A stretch of 14,244 nt of DNA. Source: a bacterium ADurb.Bin374. GTDB taxonomy: Bacteria; Riflebacteria; Ozemobacteria; Ozemobacterales; Ozemobacteraceae. Shown here one piece after another: positions 1 through 7,387 of this stretch (position 1 is its first letter; every line of letters starts with the position of its first letter). The translations under genes and the position numbers were made by a program. Where the stretch lies: the NCBI GenBank assembly GCA_002068715.1, contig MWAR01000189.1, forward strand, positions 1-14,244, written 5' to 3'. The notes under the pieces were generated by a model, which ran no database searches, was not told the origin of the DNA, and was given only the letters and a program-made list of their open reading frames with translations.

Positions 1-1456
1 GTTCCTGCGGAGTATCCGCTTTTTCACCGACCCCGGATCCGCGCGGATACCGGATGCTCGTCGGACCTTCGATGGTCACGGCAAACCGCAGCATCGCGGC
101 AAGCTCGATTTCGTCCTTGGGCGCCATGACAACCATGTTCGGAATGGGTCGCAGAAGGGCAATGTCGAAGACCCCGTGGTGCGTCGGGCCGTCTTCACCG
201 ACCAGGCCCGCGCGGTCGAGGCAGAACATGACCGGCAGATTCATCAGGGCGACGTCGTGGATGACCTGATCGACGGCACGCTGCAGGAACGTCGAGTAAA
301 CCGCGAAGATCGGCCGACGCCCTCCCCGGGCAAGACCCGCCGCGAAGGTCACGGCATGCTCTTCGGCGATGCCCACGTCGAAGAAGCGGTCGGGGAAGTC
401 GTGCGCGAAGCCGGCGAGCCCCGTTCCCTCCTTCATTGCAGCGGTGATGGTGACCACCCGCTCGTCTTCGCAGGCCATCTCGATGGCGGTCTGGCCGAAC
501 ACGCCCGTGTAGGACGCGGGGGATTTCACCTTCTTCACTTCGCCGGTCGAGATCTCGAACGGCCCGACCCCGTGGAACAACGGCGCCTGGTCTATCGCGG
601 GCTTGTAACCACGCCCCTTTTCGGTGAGCACGTGGACGAGAACGGGGCCGCGGCGGTCACGAGCGAACGTGAGCGTCCGCTCGAGAAGCTCGAAATCGTA
701 GCCGTCGATCGGGCCCATGTATTTGAACCCGAACTCCTCGAAGAGCATTCCCGGGGTGAGCAGATACTTGAGACTGCCCTCGATCCTCGACAGCATGCTG
801 AAAATGCGAGAGCCGATGCCCGGAATCTGCTTCACGACATGGGCCATATAATCTTTCGGCGTGGTGAAATACGGCTCCATCCGGAGGGAGTGCAAATATC
901 GCGACAGCGCGCCGACGTTCGGCGAAATCGACATCGCATTGTCGTTGAGAACGACGACCATGTCGGGATGCAGATGTCCTGCATGGTTGAGCGCCTCGAA
1001 CGCCATTCCCCCGGTCATCGCTCCGTCGCCGATAACGGCGACGATCTTGTGGCGCTGCGCATTCTGGTCGCGGGCAACGGCCATTCCCAGCGCGGCCGAG
1101 ATCGACGTCGAGCTGTGCCCGGTGTCGAACGCGTCGTGCTCGCTTTCGGTGATCTTCGGAAAGCCGCTCAAGCCGCCAAGCGTGCGCAAGGTCGGGAACT
1201 GCTGCAGACGGCCGGTCAGCATCTTGTGGATGTATGTCTGGTGGCCGACGTCGAAGATGATTTTATCCTGGGGCGAATGGAATACCCGGTGGAGAGCCAG
1301 GGTGAGCTCTACGATGCCGAGATTGCTGGCCAGGTGGCCGCCGTTGCGGGCAACGACCTGGATGATCCGTTCCCGGATCTGGGCACTCAGCCGATGCAAC
1401 TGAGCATGTGACAACCCTTTCAGGTCTTCCGGGGAACGGATCTGGTCGAGATCCAT
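1..1456 (-). CDS. dxs: 1-deoxy-D-xylulose-5-phosphate synthase (partial, C-terminus outside window)
   Basis: Condenses pyruvate with glyceraldehyde 3-phosphate, using thiamine diphosphate, to make 1-deoxy-D-xylulose 5-phosphate. This is the first and usually rate-setting cytosolic step of the MEP isoprenoid pathway. The translation shows the family pattern: N-terminal GHQTYIHKMLTGR, the thiamine-diphosphate motif GDGAMTGG at residues 143-150 followed by NHAG, the transketolase motif GIAEEHAVTF with the catalytic Glu at about 365, and DRAGLVGEDGPTHHG from residue 414. The window holds 485 codons. Family members are about 620-640 residues, so roughly the last 140, including the C-terminal transketolase domain, lie beyond base 1. 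The ATG at 1456 is chosen because GGAGG lies 5 bases upstream and the N-terminus matches the family. It has its own promoter and is separated from the upstream gene by about 300 bases, so it is probably transcribed separately. Identification is very secure. Confidence 0.98.
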   Translation of the reverse strand, partial: MDLDQIRSPEDLKGLSHAQLHRLSAQIRERIIQVVARNGGHLASNLGIVELTLALHRVFHSPQDKIIFDVGHQTYIHKMLTGRLQQFPTLRTLGGLSGFPKITESEHDAFDTGHSSTSISAALGMAVARDQNAQRHKIVAVIGDGAMTGGMAFEALNHAGHLHPDMVVVLNDNAMSISPNVGALSRYLHSLRMEPYFTTPKDYMAHVVKQIPGIGSRIFSMLSRIEGSLKYLLTPGMLFEEFGFKYMGPIDGYDFELLERTLTFARDRRGPVLVHVLTEKGRGYKPAIDQAPLFHGVGPFEISTGEVKKVKSPASYTGVFGQTAIEMACEDERVVTITAAMKEGTGLAGFAHDFPDRFFDVGIAEEHAVTFAAGLARGGRRPIFAVYSTFLQRAVDQVIHDVALMNLPVMFCLDRAGLVGEDGPTHHGVFDIALLRPIPNMVVMAPKDEIELAAMLRFAVTIEGPTSIRYPRGSGVGEKADTPQE

Positions 1457-1485
1457 GTCTGCCTCCGCGCCGACGATGACATGTA

Positions 1486-1502
1486 TACCCTCTGTGAGGG
1501 TA
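1486..1502 (-). promoter_or_regulatory. Hairpin at the predicted 5' end of the dxs mRNA
   Basis: The sequence TACCCT-CACAG-AGGGTA (minus strand) is a perfect 6-bp inverted repeat with a 5-base loop. It begins within a base or two of the start site predicted from the -10 box. At that position it could be a 5' stem that protects the mRNA, or a repressor operator covering the initiation site. The symmetry is visible directly; the role is inference. Confidence 0.35.
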
Positions 1503-1509
1503 AAACGTG

Positions 1510-1539
1510 ATTATAACACAGAAACACCGGCCGGATCAA
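1510..1539 (-). promoter_or_regulatory. Sigma70-type promoter for dxs
   Basis: Read on the minus strand, a perfect TATAAT (1510-1515) lies 18 bases from TTGATC (1534-1539), which matches four of six positions of the -35 consensus. The predicted transcript would start near 1503, giving a leader of about 45 bases before the dxs ATG. The -10 is in AT-rich sequence unlike its GC-rich surroundings, which supports the call. The start site is inferred, not seen. Confidence 0.6.
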
Positions 1540-1586
1540 AGCGCCAAAAGCCGGTCCGGGGCAAGCACATCGGTTTTCACAACCGC

Positions 1587-1680
1587 TGAATCACAGAATT
1601 CACAAATGGCACAGAGATTCCACGGAGGAATGAAAGGATCTCTGTGAAACATCTGTGCGCATCGTGTTTTCCGTGATTCA
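1587..1680. repeat. Imperfect palindromic intergenic element, copy 1
   Basis: Outer arms TGAATCACAGA (1587-1597) and TCCGTGATTCA (1670-1680) are complementary with one mismatch. Inner arms CACAGAGATTCC (1610-1621) and GGATCTCTGTG (1636-1646) are complementary apart from one bulged base, around a 14-base loop. The arms are built from short CACAGA-like units repeated roughly every 10-12 bases. The same core, CACAGAGA facing TCTCTGTG, recurs at 9060-9146, so this looks like a dispersed repeat family. It lies between the DUF1858 gene and the dxs promoter and could form a transcript-ending or stabilising hairpin. It has no poly-T tail, so I do not call it an intrinsic terminator. Confidence 0.6.
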
Positions 1681-1762
1681 CGTTCGTTCTTGCCGAGCAC
1701 GATCGGAAACTCATGCGCTCGCCCGGAAGCCAATCAAGGCAGGGGCGGAATGCTTCAGGGCC

Positions 1763-1954
1763 CTACGCGTTCAGCGCTTCGATCAGCTTGTCGATCTCGA
1801 TGCCGTGGGCCTCAGCAGCCTGGGCGAGGCTTTCGCCCGCCGCGATCGAGCAGCCGAGGCAGTGCATGCCGAACCGCATGAGGATGTTTCCGGCTTCCGG
1901 CTTCTGCCGGAGGATGTCGCCAATAAGCATATCTGCAGTTATTTTATTCGTCAT
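1763..1954 (-). CDS. DUF1858 small redox-disulfide protein
   Basis: A 63-residue protein matching the DUF1858 family, also described as the hybrid-cluster-protein-associated redox disulfide domain. It shows the expected pattern: an N-terminal ITADMLIGDIL helix, then RFGMHCLGCSIA with the CxxC pair at C32 and C35, then an amphipathic tail (GIEIDKLIEALN). The cysteines may be redox active or bind a metal; the family's precise role is not settled. No hybrid-cluster protein is in the window. The ATG at 1954 is preferred because GGAGAAAGG lies just upstream; a TTG at 1996 in the same frame would add 14 residues unlike the family. It starts 38 bases after the sugar transferase stop, so it is probably the last gene of that operon. 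No signal peptide, so cytoplasmic. Confidence 0.88.
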   Translation of the reverse strand: MTNKITADMLIGDILRQKPEAGNILMRFGMHCLGCSIAAGESLAQAAEAHGIEIDKLIEALNA

Positions 1955-1992
1955 GTCCCTTTCTCCAGTCTCATGATGAGCAGTCCCGTGAT

Positions 1993-3438
1993 TCAAAGGT
2001 CATCCGGGGGTGTCGACATTCTGTCCATGTCATGATGTTTATCCTCGAGGGCTTTCGACTGTCCGGGTACGAAGAGGAGCACCCAGATGGTCTGAAACAC
2101 GATCTTGACGTCGAGAATGATTCCATACTTGTCGAGATAATAATAATCGTATCCCACCTTATCGGTCAGGCGCAGATAGTAACGTGAGTTGACCGCCGCC
2201 AGGCCCGTGACGCCGGGTCGCACCGACAGCCGTCGGCCCTGGAACTCCAGGTGCTGGTTGACGAAGAAAGGCCGTTCGGGGCGCGGCCCCACGACCGACA
2301 TGTCGCCGGTGAGCACCAGGAAAAACTGGGGCAGTTCGTCGAGTCCAACGCGCCGGATGAAGCGGCCGAGCCGTGTCACGCGAGGATCGTTTTCGGTCGA
2401 GATCTGGGGCCCCGTTCCCGCTTCGGCGCCGGTCCGCATCGACCGGAACTTGATGACATCGTATTCCCTGCCGTATCGCCCCACCCGTTTCTGCCTGTAG
2501 AATACGGGACCAGGCGAGTCGATCCGCATCAGGACAGCCGTCAGCAGCATGAGCGGCGAAGAGACGACGATGGCGAAGATGCTGAAACAGATATCGAATG
2601 TCCGCTTCACCAGACGCTGAACACCGGTGAGCGGAAGGGCCGACACGGTTATCAGCGGCAGATCCTCCAGGCTCAACAGACCACTCATGCCAGCTGCCGT
2701 CGTCGGGTCGCAGGCGATCCGGACGAGGAACTGGTGAGGTTCGACCTTTCGATGATAAAAGATCTCGGCCCAGAAGGCGTCGAGCCGGATATGCGGGTCC
2801 GTCACGAGAACCTCGTGTGCGTGCCGGAAAATGACTTCGGACGCCAGTTCCCGCACCTCGGCGGGCTTGAAGATCGCCAGGAGGCGGTAGCGCACCCCGC
2901 CGCGGCGATGGAAGTGCCGGATGATCCGTTTTCCCTCGTTTTCGTCTCCGATGATGACGACCCGCTTCAGGAGAGGATACGGTTTGAACCAGCGCAGAAG
3001 GAAGATACGCGCGAAGAAGAGGACGAGAATCCCGATGATCGTCGATAGGAGGATGATCGGTCGCGGGAACGTATACGCGAGTGTCGCCATGGGGCGGTAC
3101 AGGGAGATCAGGAGATTGAACGCCACGAACGTCGAGAGCAGGGTCGCGCCGACGTGTGAAAAGATGTCTGAAGCCGCCGTCAGCGCCCTGATGCGGAAGA
3201 CGTCGAACATGAGACCGAAACCGGCGAACAGCGCGAACAGATACCATCGCACATCGAAATATGCATTGATATAGAGCATTCGTCCCGCGATCTCATGCAG
3301 CCAGTATTTGAAGACCCCGCGGAATATCGCGTTCAGGAGGAATGCGTCGAGCAGAAGCAGCCCGATGCCGAACAGCCACTCCCCGCCGTGAGACAGCCGG
3401 AAAACGAACCGCTGCAGCGAACGCCTGTCCTGGCTCAT
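1993..3438 (-). CDS. Polyprenyl glycosylphosphotransferase (exopolysaccharide-initiating sugar transferase)
   Basis: Family members move a sugar-1-phosphate from a nucleotide sugar to undecaprenyl phosphate at the inner membrane, starting synthesis of a surface or exported polysaccharide. The 481 residues have the full-length layout. Hydrophobic segments lie near 22-40, 64-80, 97-114 and 127-147. A Rossmann-like region (VVIIGDENEG at 160-169) follows. A membrane-inserted helix near 281-305 leads into the catalytic domain: DSPGPVFYRQKRVG (307-320), KFRSMRT (330-336), DPRVTRLGRFIRR (351-363), the Asp-Glu pair of GLDELPQ (367-368), VGPRPERP (383-390) and RPGVTGLAAVN. The sugar cannot be read from sequence. 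The start overlaps the preceding stop as ATGA, so it is translationally coupled to the ferritin-like gene; its own ribosome site is weak. No glycosyltransferases, flippase or polymerase are nearby. Confidence 0.95.
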   Translation of the reverse strand: MSQDRRSLQRFVFRLSHGGEWLFGIGLLLLDAFLLNAIFRGVFKYWLHEIAGRMLYINAYFDVRWYLFALFAGFGLMFDVFRIRALTAASDIFSHVGATLLSTFVAFNLLISLYRPMATLAYTFPRPIILLSTIIGILVLFFARIFLLRWFKPYPLLKRVVIIGDENEGKRIIRHFHRRGGVRYRLLAIFKPAEVRELASEVIFRHAHEVLVTDPHIRLDAFWAEIFYHRKVEPHQFLVRIACDPTTAAGMSGLLSLEDLPLITVSALPLTGVQRLVKRTFDICFSIFAIVVSSPLMLLTAVLMRIDSPGPVFYRQKRVGRYGREYDVIKFRSMRTGAEAGTGPQISTENDPRVTRLGRFIRRVGLDELPQFFLVLTGDMSVVGPRPERPFFVNQHLEFQGRRLSVRPGVTGLAAVNSRYYLRLTDKVGYDYYYLDKYGIILDVKIVFQTIWVLLFVPGQSKALEDKHHDMDRMSTPPDDL

Positions 3439-3926
3439 GCCGCCGCCCCGCCGAGCAGACCGCAGATGCGCGCCAGATGGCTTTTCTCGGCCCTGATCAG
3501 ATCGGCGACGGCCGCTCGCGCAGGCATGGAGGGAGGAAACAGGTCGTAGATCTCGTGCAACAGAAGGATGGCATCCTTCTCGTATTCGATGGCCTGCAGC
3601 AGGGCCTGATCTTCGCTGAGGGGCGGCTGCCGGTGCTCTCCCGCCGTGATGTGAAGCGCGCCCCCGCGGTGCAGAGCATCGAGATATGCCATCATCTCGG
3701 GTGACGCATAGCCGTCAGGGATCTCGAAGGGCATGGCGAGCGCCTCGTCGACGATCCGGCGAAACTCGCCCTCGTGCCTGTCTTCTTCGTGCGCCAGCCG
3801 CTCGAACAATGCTCTGATACGTGGCGTCAGCGCATCCCGGCTCATCCGCTGGTAAAATTCACGCCCTCGTTTCTCGATCCGGTCCGCCAGCTCGAACAGA
3901 TCTCCGGGGCGGAAGACAGTCACCAT
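3435..3926 (-). CDS. Ferritin-like (rubrerythrin-type four-helix) di-iron protein
   Basis: 163 residues with the rubrerythrin-type ferritin-like pattern: RIEKRGREFY (E18) in helix 1, HEEDRH with ExxH at E48/H51 in helix 2, AIEYEKDA (E114, E116) in helix 3, and AEKSH with ExxH at E147/H150 in helix 4. These are the carboxylate and His ligands expected for a di-iron site. There is no C-terminal rubredoxin domain, so it is not a classical rubrerythrin. Residues 85-105 form a longer loop between the two helix pairs. Possible roles are peroxide or oxygen handling, iron binding, or redox sensing; none is shown directly. The ATG at 3926 has GGAG 8 bases upstream and lies 21 bases after the cheB stop. 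The stop overlaps the sugar transferase start. No signal peptide. Confidence 0.82.
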   Translation of the reverse strand: MVTVFRPGDLFELADRIEKRGREFYQRMSRDALTPRIRALFERLAHEEDRHEGEFRRIVDEALAMPFEIPDGYASPEMMAYLDALHRGGALHITAGEHRQPPLSEDQALLQAIEYEKDAILLLHEIYDLFPPSMPARAAVADLIRAEKSHLARICGLLGGAAA

Positions 3927-3947
3927 ATCAGGCGCTCCATCGGCTCT

Positions 3948-5012
3948 TCAGCGCTTCAGCGCCAGCTCGATCTCGTTCGCCATGTCGGACAGGGCCAGAA
4001 CCCGCGTCACGGCGCCCTGTTCGAGCGCCGCTCTCGGCATTCCGTAGACGACCGACGTCGCGCGATCCTGGCCGATCGTCAGTCCGCCGACCAGTTTCAG
4101 GTTCTTGAGCCCACGAACGCCGTCTTCACCCATTCCCGTGAGAATGATGCCGAGCGCCTTCCTGCCGAAATTCTCGGCGGCCGAAAAGAAGGTCACATCG
4201 ATGCACGGCGCATACCGTTCCTTCTCCGACTCGTTCGGGGTGATGACGAACTGGTATCGACCATCCGGGTGGCGCCGGAAACGCGTCTGCGCATCGCCCG
4301 GGCAGATATAGGCAACCGATCGTTGCAGTATTTCGCCATTGACCGCTTCCTTGACACGGATGTTGCACAGCATGTTCAGCCGCTGGGCGAATGCGCCCGT
4401 GAAGCTCCCGGGCATGTGCTGGGCAATGACCACGGGCGCGGGCAGATTCGATGAGATTCCCGTCAGAACCTGCTGAAGCGCCGGCGGCCCGCCGGTCGAC
4501 GAGCCGATCACGACGACCCAGTCGATACGCGTATCGCTTTCGGTCGTGGTCGCCGGGCGTTTCGGCTGCACCTCGACGGCGGTGAAGCGTGGCTGGCGTG
4601 GAAGGCTGTCCGCCGCCGCCCTGATTTTCGCCAGGAGATTCTGCTTCAGTACAAGAATATTTGACGTTATACCTGAACCGGGCTTTCCCACGTAATCGAA
4701 TGCCCCGAGATCGAGCGCGTCGAACGTGACCTTCGCACCCTCTTGCGTCATCGAACTGACCATCAGCACCGGCACGGGACAGACACGCATGATTTCCCGG
4801 AGGGCATGAAGACCATCCATGATCGGCATTTCGATATCCATCGTCACGACGTTCGGCCGCAGACGCTGAACTTTCTCGATCGCCTCCTGGCCATTCGACG
4901 CTGACCCGATGATCTCCATCTGGGGATCTTCCTTGATCATGCGTTCGATGGCGGTACGCATGAATGCGGAATCGTCGACAATCAGCACCTTGATTTTCCT
5001 GTCAGCGCTCAT
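3948..5012 (-). CDS. cheB: Chemotaxis response regulator, protein-glutamate methylesterase/deamidase CheB
   Basis: Removes methyl groups from, and deamidates, glutamyl residues of chemoreceptors when phosphorylated by CheA, giving adaptation. The 354 residues hold a receiver domain (about 6-125) with acidic pair D13/D14, phospho-acceptor D59 in VTMDIEMP, S87 and K110 in GKP. A linker (about 135-163) leads to the methylesterase domain, whose catalytic triad is visible: S172 in SSTGGPPAL, H199 in AQHMP and D297 in LTGMGEDG. Nothing essential is missing. The ATG at 5012 is chosen because GGAG lies 7 bases upstream and IKVLIVDDSAFMR begins right after it; the frame upstream is overlap with cheR. 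It overlaps cheR by 11 bases and is followed 21 bases later by the ferritin-like gene. No cheA, cheW or receptor gene is in the window. Confidence 0.97.
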   Translation of the reverse strand: MSADRKIKVLIVDDSAFMRTAIERMIKEDPQMEIIGSASNGQEAIEKVQRLRPNVVTMDIEMPIMDGLHALREIMRVCPVPVLMVSSMTQEGAKVTFDALDLGAFDYVGKPGSGITSNILVLKQNLLAKIRAAADSLPRQPRFTAVEVQPKRPATTTESDTRIDWVVVIGSSTGGPPALQQVLTGISSNLPAPVVIAQHMPGSFTGAFAQRLNMLCNIRVKEAVNGEILQRSVAYICPGDAQTRFRRHPDGRYQFVITPNESEKERYAPCIDVTFFSAAENFGRKALGIILTGMGEDGVRGLKNLKLVGGLTIGQDRATSVVYGMPRAALEQGAVTRVLALSDMANEIELALKR

Positions 5013-5883
5013 GCCGTCGCTCCTGCTCTCCTGCGAAGATTTTTCTGTAACCGTAAGCCCCGTCACAATGTACCAATTCAAACACCCCGGGCATCGGCGG
5101 CAGACTCTCGGTCTCACCGAGAAACAACATGCCGCCGGCGTTCAAAAGCCCGTGAAACGTTCGCACCAGCACCTGCCGGAACTCTTCGTCGAAGTAGATC
5201 AGCACATTCCGGCACATGATGATATCCGAGCCGGCATGGCATTTCAACCCGCCAAGATCTTTCAGATTCCGCACCTGGAAGCTCACCAGTCTCCTGATGC
5301 CCTCTCCGACGCGAAACACGGCGTTTTCATCGAGGCCGGCCGGAAGTGAAAATTCGAACTCGTCCCGTATCTCGAACGTCTGCCGTCGGAACGACCGTGG
5401 ACCGTATTCGCCTGCACACGCTTGGTCGAGAAGTCGCCTGTTGATGTCCGTCGCCGTGATCTCGATCTGCGTCATCCCGGCTTTTCGCCGGATCCAGTCC
5501 GCGATATAGGCGAGCGAGTAGGCCTCTTCCCCGGTCGCGCACGCCGCACTCCAGATGCGAACGGTGTCGACACCCTGTCGCTGCTTCTCAGCCACCAGCG
5601 CCGGAAGAAACGTATTGGCGAGATACCTGAACTGGCCGGGATTCCGGAAAAAAAAGCTTTCTCCGATCGTGATGCGGGACATCAGGTCATCTCTGAGATG
5701 GCTTCCGATCGGGCTGGTCAAAAGGTCCAGATACTCGTCCATCGTTGCCAGGCCGAGTTCCCGGGCGTGCCGGCAGATTTTCTCATCCAGGCCTCGTGGG
5801 GAAATCCTGGAGAGGAGAATTCCGGCATAATCCCTGATAAAATCGGAAAGGACGGCCCTGTGCTGCGGTGTGATGCGGATCAT
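5002..5883 (-). CDS. cheR: Chemotaxis protein methyltransferase CheR
   Basis: Transfers methyl from S-adenosylmethionine to receptor glutamates, opposing CheB. The 293 residues show the N-terminal helical CheR domain (about 5-65), the TIGESFFFRNP signature (72-82), the SAM-binding loop SAACATGEEAYSLA (112-125), ATDINRRLLDQA (144-155) and CRNVLIYFD (224-232). There is no fused TPR or PAS domain, so it is the simple CheR type. An in-frame extension of 70 codons upstream is antisense-like overlap with rlmH and unlike CheR. The ATG at 5883 shares bases with the rlmH stop (ATGA) and gives a family-typical N-terminus. The last 11 bases overlap cheB, so the pair should be made at coupled levels. Confidence 0.97.
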   Translation of the reverse strand: MIRITPQHRAVLSDFIRDYAGILLSRISPRGLDEKICRHARELGLATMDEYLDLLTSPIGSHLRDDLMSRITIGESFFFRNPGQFRYLANTFLPALVAEKQRQGVDTVRIWSAACATGEEAYSLAYIADWIRRKAGMTQIEITATDINRRLLDQACAGEYGPRSFRRQTFEIRDEFEFSLPAGLDENAVFRVGEGIRRLVSFQVRNLKDLGGLKCHAGSDIIMCRNVLIYFDEEFRQVLVRTFHGLLNAGGMLFLGETESLPPMPGVFELVHCDGAYGYRKIFAGEQERRHER

Positions 5884-6305
5884 GCCTTGTGATACGGCTC
5901 GCCCGCGAGAATGCTCAACCCGCGGTACAGCTGTTCGGCCAGGACAAGCAGGGCCAGCTGGTGATTCAGCGTAAACGAAGAAAGAGCGAGTTTCTCGTGG
6001 GCCGCCGCCTTGATATCGGCGGCCAGGCCTGCCGACGGCCCGAGGCAGATCACCAGCTTGTTCAGACCGGACCTCAGGATCCCGGAAATCCATCCGGCGA
6101 ACTTCATCGAATCGAGAACCTTACCGCGCTCGTCCAGCGCCACGACCCGTTCCGCGTTCTCGATGCGGCGCCGTATTTCGGCCTCGTCACGGCAATGGAC
6201 GACGCTGACCGCAAGCCTGCCCCGGCATCTTCCGAGGTATTCATCGACGAGCTCGCGATACGGCTTGTCCGTGTATTTGCCGACCATCAGGATCTCTACG
6301 CGCAC
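5880..6305 (-). CDS. rlmH: 23S rRNA (pseudouridine-1915-N3)-methyltransferase RlmH
   Basis: A SPOUT-class enzyme that methylates pseudouridine 1915 in helix 69 of 23S rRNA on assembled ribosomes. At 141 residues it is slightly shorter than typical (about 155). It retains VALDERGK (55-62), the SAM-site loop written here as LGPSAGLA, the conserved block LSSFTLNHQLALLVLAEQLY, and the C-terminal GEPYHK. The SAM loop reads GPSAG where well-studied homologues have GGPxG, so one glycine is replaced; I expect it still binds SAM. Translation starts at GTG (6305) with GAGG 6 bases upstream, one base after the stop of the metallo-hydrolase gene. The only nearby ATG runs straight into a stop. The stop overlaps the cheR start, an unusual partner for a ribosome-modification gene. 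Confidence 0.95.
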   Translation of the reverse strand: MRVEILMVGKYTDKPYRELVDEYLGRCRGRLAVSVVHCRDEAEIRRRIENAERVVALDERGKVLDSMKFAGWISGILRSGLNKLVICLGPSAGLAADIKAAAHEKLALSSFTLNHQLALLVLAEQLYRGLSILAGEPYHKA

Positions 6306-6306
6306 G

Positions 6307-7185
6307 TCATCCCTCGAGAACCAGCGTGTCGGAAAACTCGAATCGCTTCTGGGAAGGCGGTGTCACCGGGGCGGGGCTTCGCGCCGTCTTCCGCCGAGTG
6401 GGTGTCGCCGCGCATGCGCACGTCTCCGTCGCCGCGTCCTGGGTTGCGATCGTCAGGCCGGCCCCGGACATCATCGGGAGGGAAAGAAAGGGCTCCACAT
6501 TTTCGCGCACCAGCCGCGGCGTGTTCGCCTCCTGGCTGACGTGAACAAGCACGAGGTGCCGCAGCGGCTTCTGAAGGCGCGTCAGCACACCTCTCACCCC
6601 CGCATTCGGCAGATGACCGGTCCGCCCCCTGATGCGCCGCTTCAGCCAGTCGGGATAGGAGCAGGTTGCAAGCATATCTTCGTCGTAGTTGCTCTCGAGG
6701 CAGAGCACGTCGGAGCAGGTCAGATGCCCCATCGCAACGGGCGTCAGGTGGCCGAGATCGGTCGCCGCGGCCAGGGAGAGCCCTCCGGCCTCGAACCTGA
6801 ACCCAACGGGTTCGACGGCATCGTGAGGAACCGGGAACGTCCATACGCGCAGGCCAGCAAACTCGAACTCCCTGTCCGTCGGAAGCCGGACGGCATGCTT
6901 CACCTCGAGCCCCTTGCGCTCGATCGCCGCCAGGGTCCCGCGTGTTGCAAAAATGGGCAGTTCTTCACGTTTTCCGAGAAGAACGCGAAGCCCTTTCACG
7001 TGGTCCTCGTGGTCGTGGGTGATGAACAGGCCGTTCAGGTCGTCGAGGGTTATGCCGAGTGCCTCGAGCCCCTGGACGATCCGTCTGCAGCTCAGCCCGG
7101 CATCCAGCAGAAATCGACGCTGCCCGAACCCGATCACGGCGGCGTTTCCCTGACTGCCGGAGCCCAGGAATGTGACGGTGATCAT
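6307..7185 (-). CDS. WalJ/YycJ-type MBL-fold metallo-hydrolase
   Basis: A metallo-beta-lactamase-fold hydrolase of the YycJ/WalJ group, predicted cytoplasmic; members are thought to act on nucleic acid, but the substrate is not settled. Counting from the ATG at 7185 (292 residues), it shows FLGSGSQGN (6-14), the metal motif THDHEDH (56-62), H121 in PVPHDA, D143 in ATDLGH, and the subgroup blocks ESNYDEDML (164-172), GHLPN (190-194) and HVSQEANTP (215-223). The last 45 or so residues are rich in Thr, Ala, Pro and basic residues and look like a lineage-specific tail. The start is the main doubt. The ribosome site before 7185 is poor, and the frame is open further upstream (ATG at 7272, TTG at 7377). 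That extension does not resemble the family or coding sequence, so I keep 7185. It is one base from rlmH. Confidence 0.88.
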   Translation of the reverse strand: MITVTFLGSGSQGNAAVIGFGQRRFLLDAGLSCRRIVQGLEALGITLDDLNGLFITHDHEDHVKGLRVLLGKREELPIFATRGTLAAIERKGLEVKHAVRLPTDREFEFAGLRVWTFPVPHDAVEPVGFRFEAGGLSLAAATDLGHLTPVAMGHLTCSDVLCLESNYDEDMLATCSYPDWLKRRIRGRTGHLPNAGVRGVLTRLQKPLRHLVLVHVSQEANTPRLVRENVEPFLSLPMMSGAGLTIATQDAATETCACAATPTRRKTARSPAPVTPPSQKRFEFSDTLVLEG

Positions 7186-7364
7186 CCGGCAATCCCGGAC
7201 GTCTGCCGACAGGTCCGGATTCTCGAGAGGAAGGTATTCATGGATGGAACAAGTATGCACCGAACGGCTCATTTTTTCCAGTGGGTTTTCCGGACGTCCA
7301 CAAGGCACACGCTCTGCAAAAAGCGGGGCAGGACTTCCCCGAATCGCTCCTGCGCTTCGGCGGG

Positions 7365-7387
7365 AAATCGTGCACAATGCACGTTTT
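7365..7387 (-). other. Hairpin directly after the nnr stop codon
   Basis: CGTGCA (7369-7374) and TGCACG (7378-7383) form a perfect 6-bp stem with a 3-base loop. It is extended by three A-T pairs after one mismatch (7365-7367 with 7385-7387). It begins three bases past the nnr stop, at the start of the 204-base gap before the metallo-hydrolase. It could end or trim the nnr transcript or bind a dimeric regulator. The T-run after it on the minus strand is short (ATTTC), so it is not a convincing intrinsic terminator. The rest of the gap holds only a weak TGCATACT element (about 7252-7260) as a possible -10. Confidence 0.35.

Noticed and set aside
176..1411. Long plus-strand open frame (411 codons) opposite dxs
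   Set aside because: It is antisense to an unmistakable dxs with intact motifs. Such long mirror frames are common in GC-rich genes, and its translation shows no recognisable domain.
1536..1733. 65-codon minus-strand frame between the DUF1858 gene and dxs
   Set aside because: It runs through the palindromic repeat, has no ribosome site I can see, and its translation looks random.
1993..1996. TTG start for the DUF1858 gene overlapping the sugar transferase stop
   Set aside because: The ATG at 1954 has a much better ribosome site and gives the family-typical N-terminus.
2159..3247. 362-codon minus-strand frame inside the sugar transferase gene
   Set aside because: It is rich in Arg/Pro/Gly as expected of an out-of-frame reading, and the real frame has all transferase motifs.
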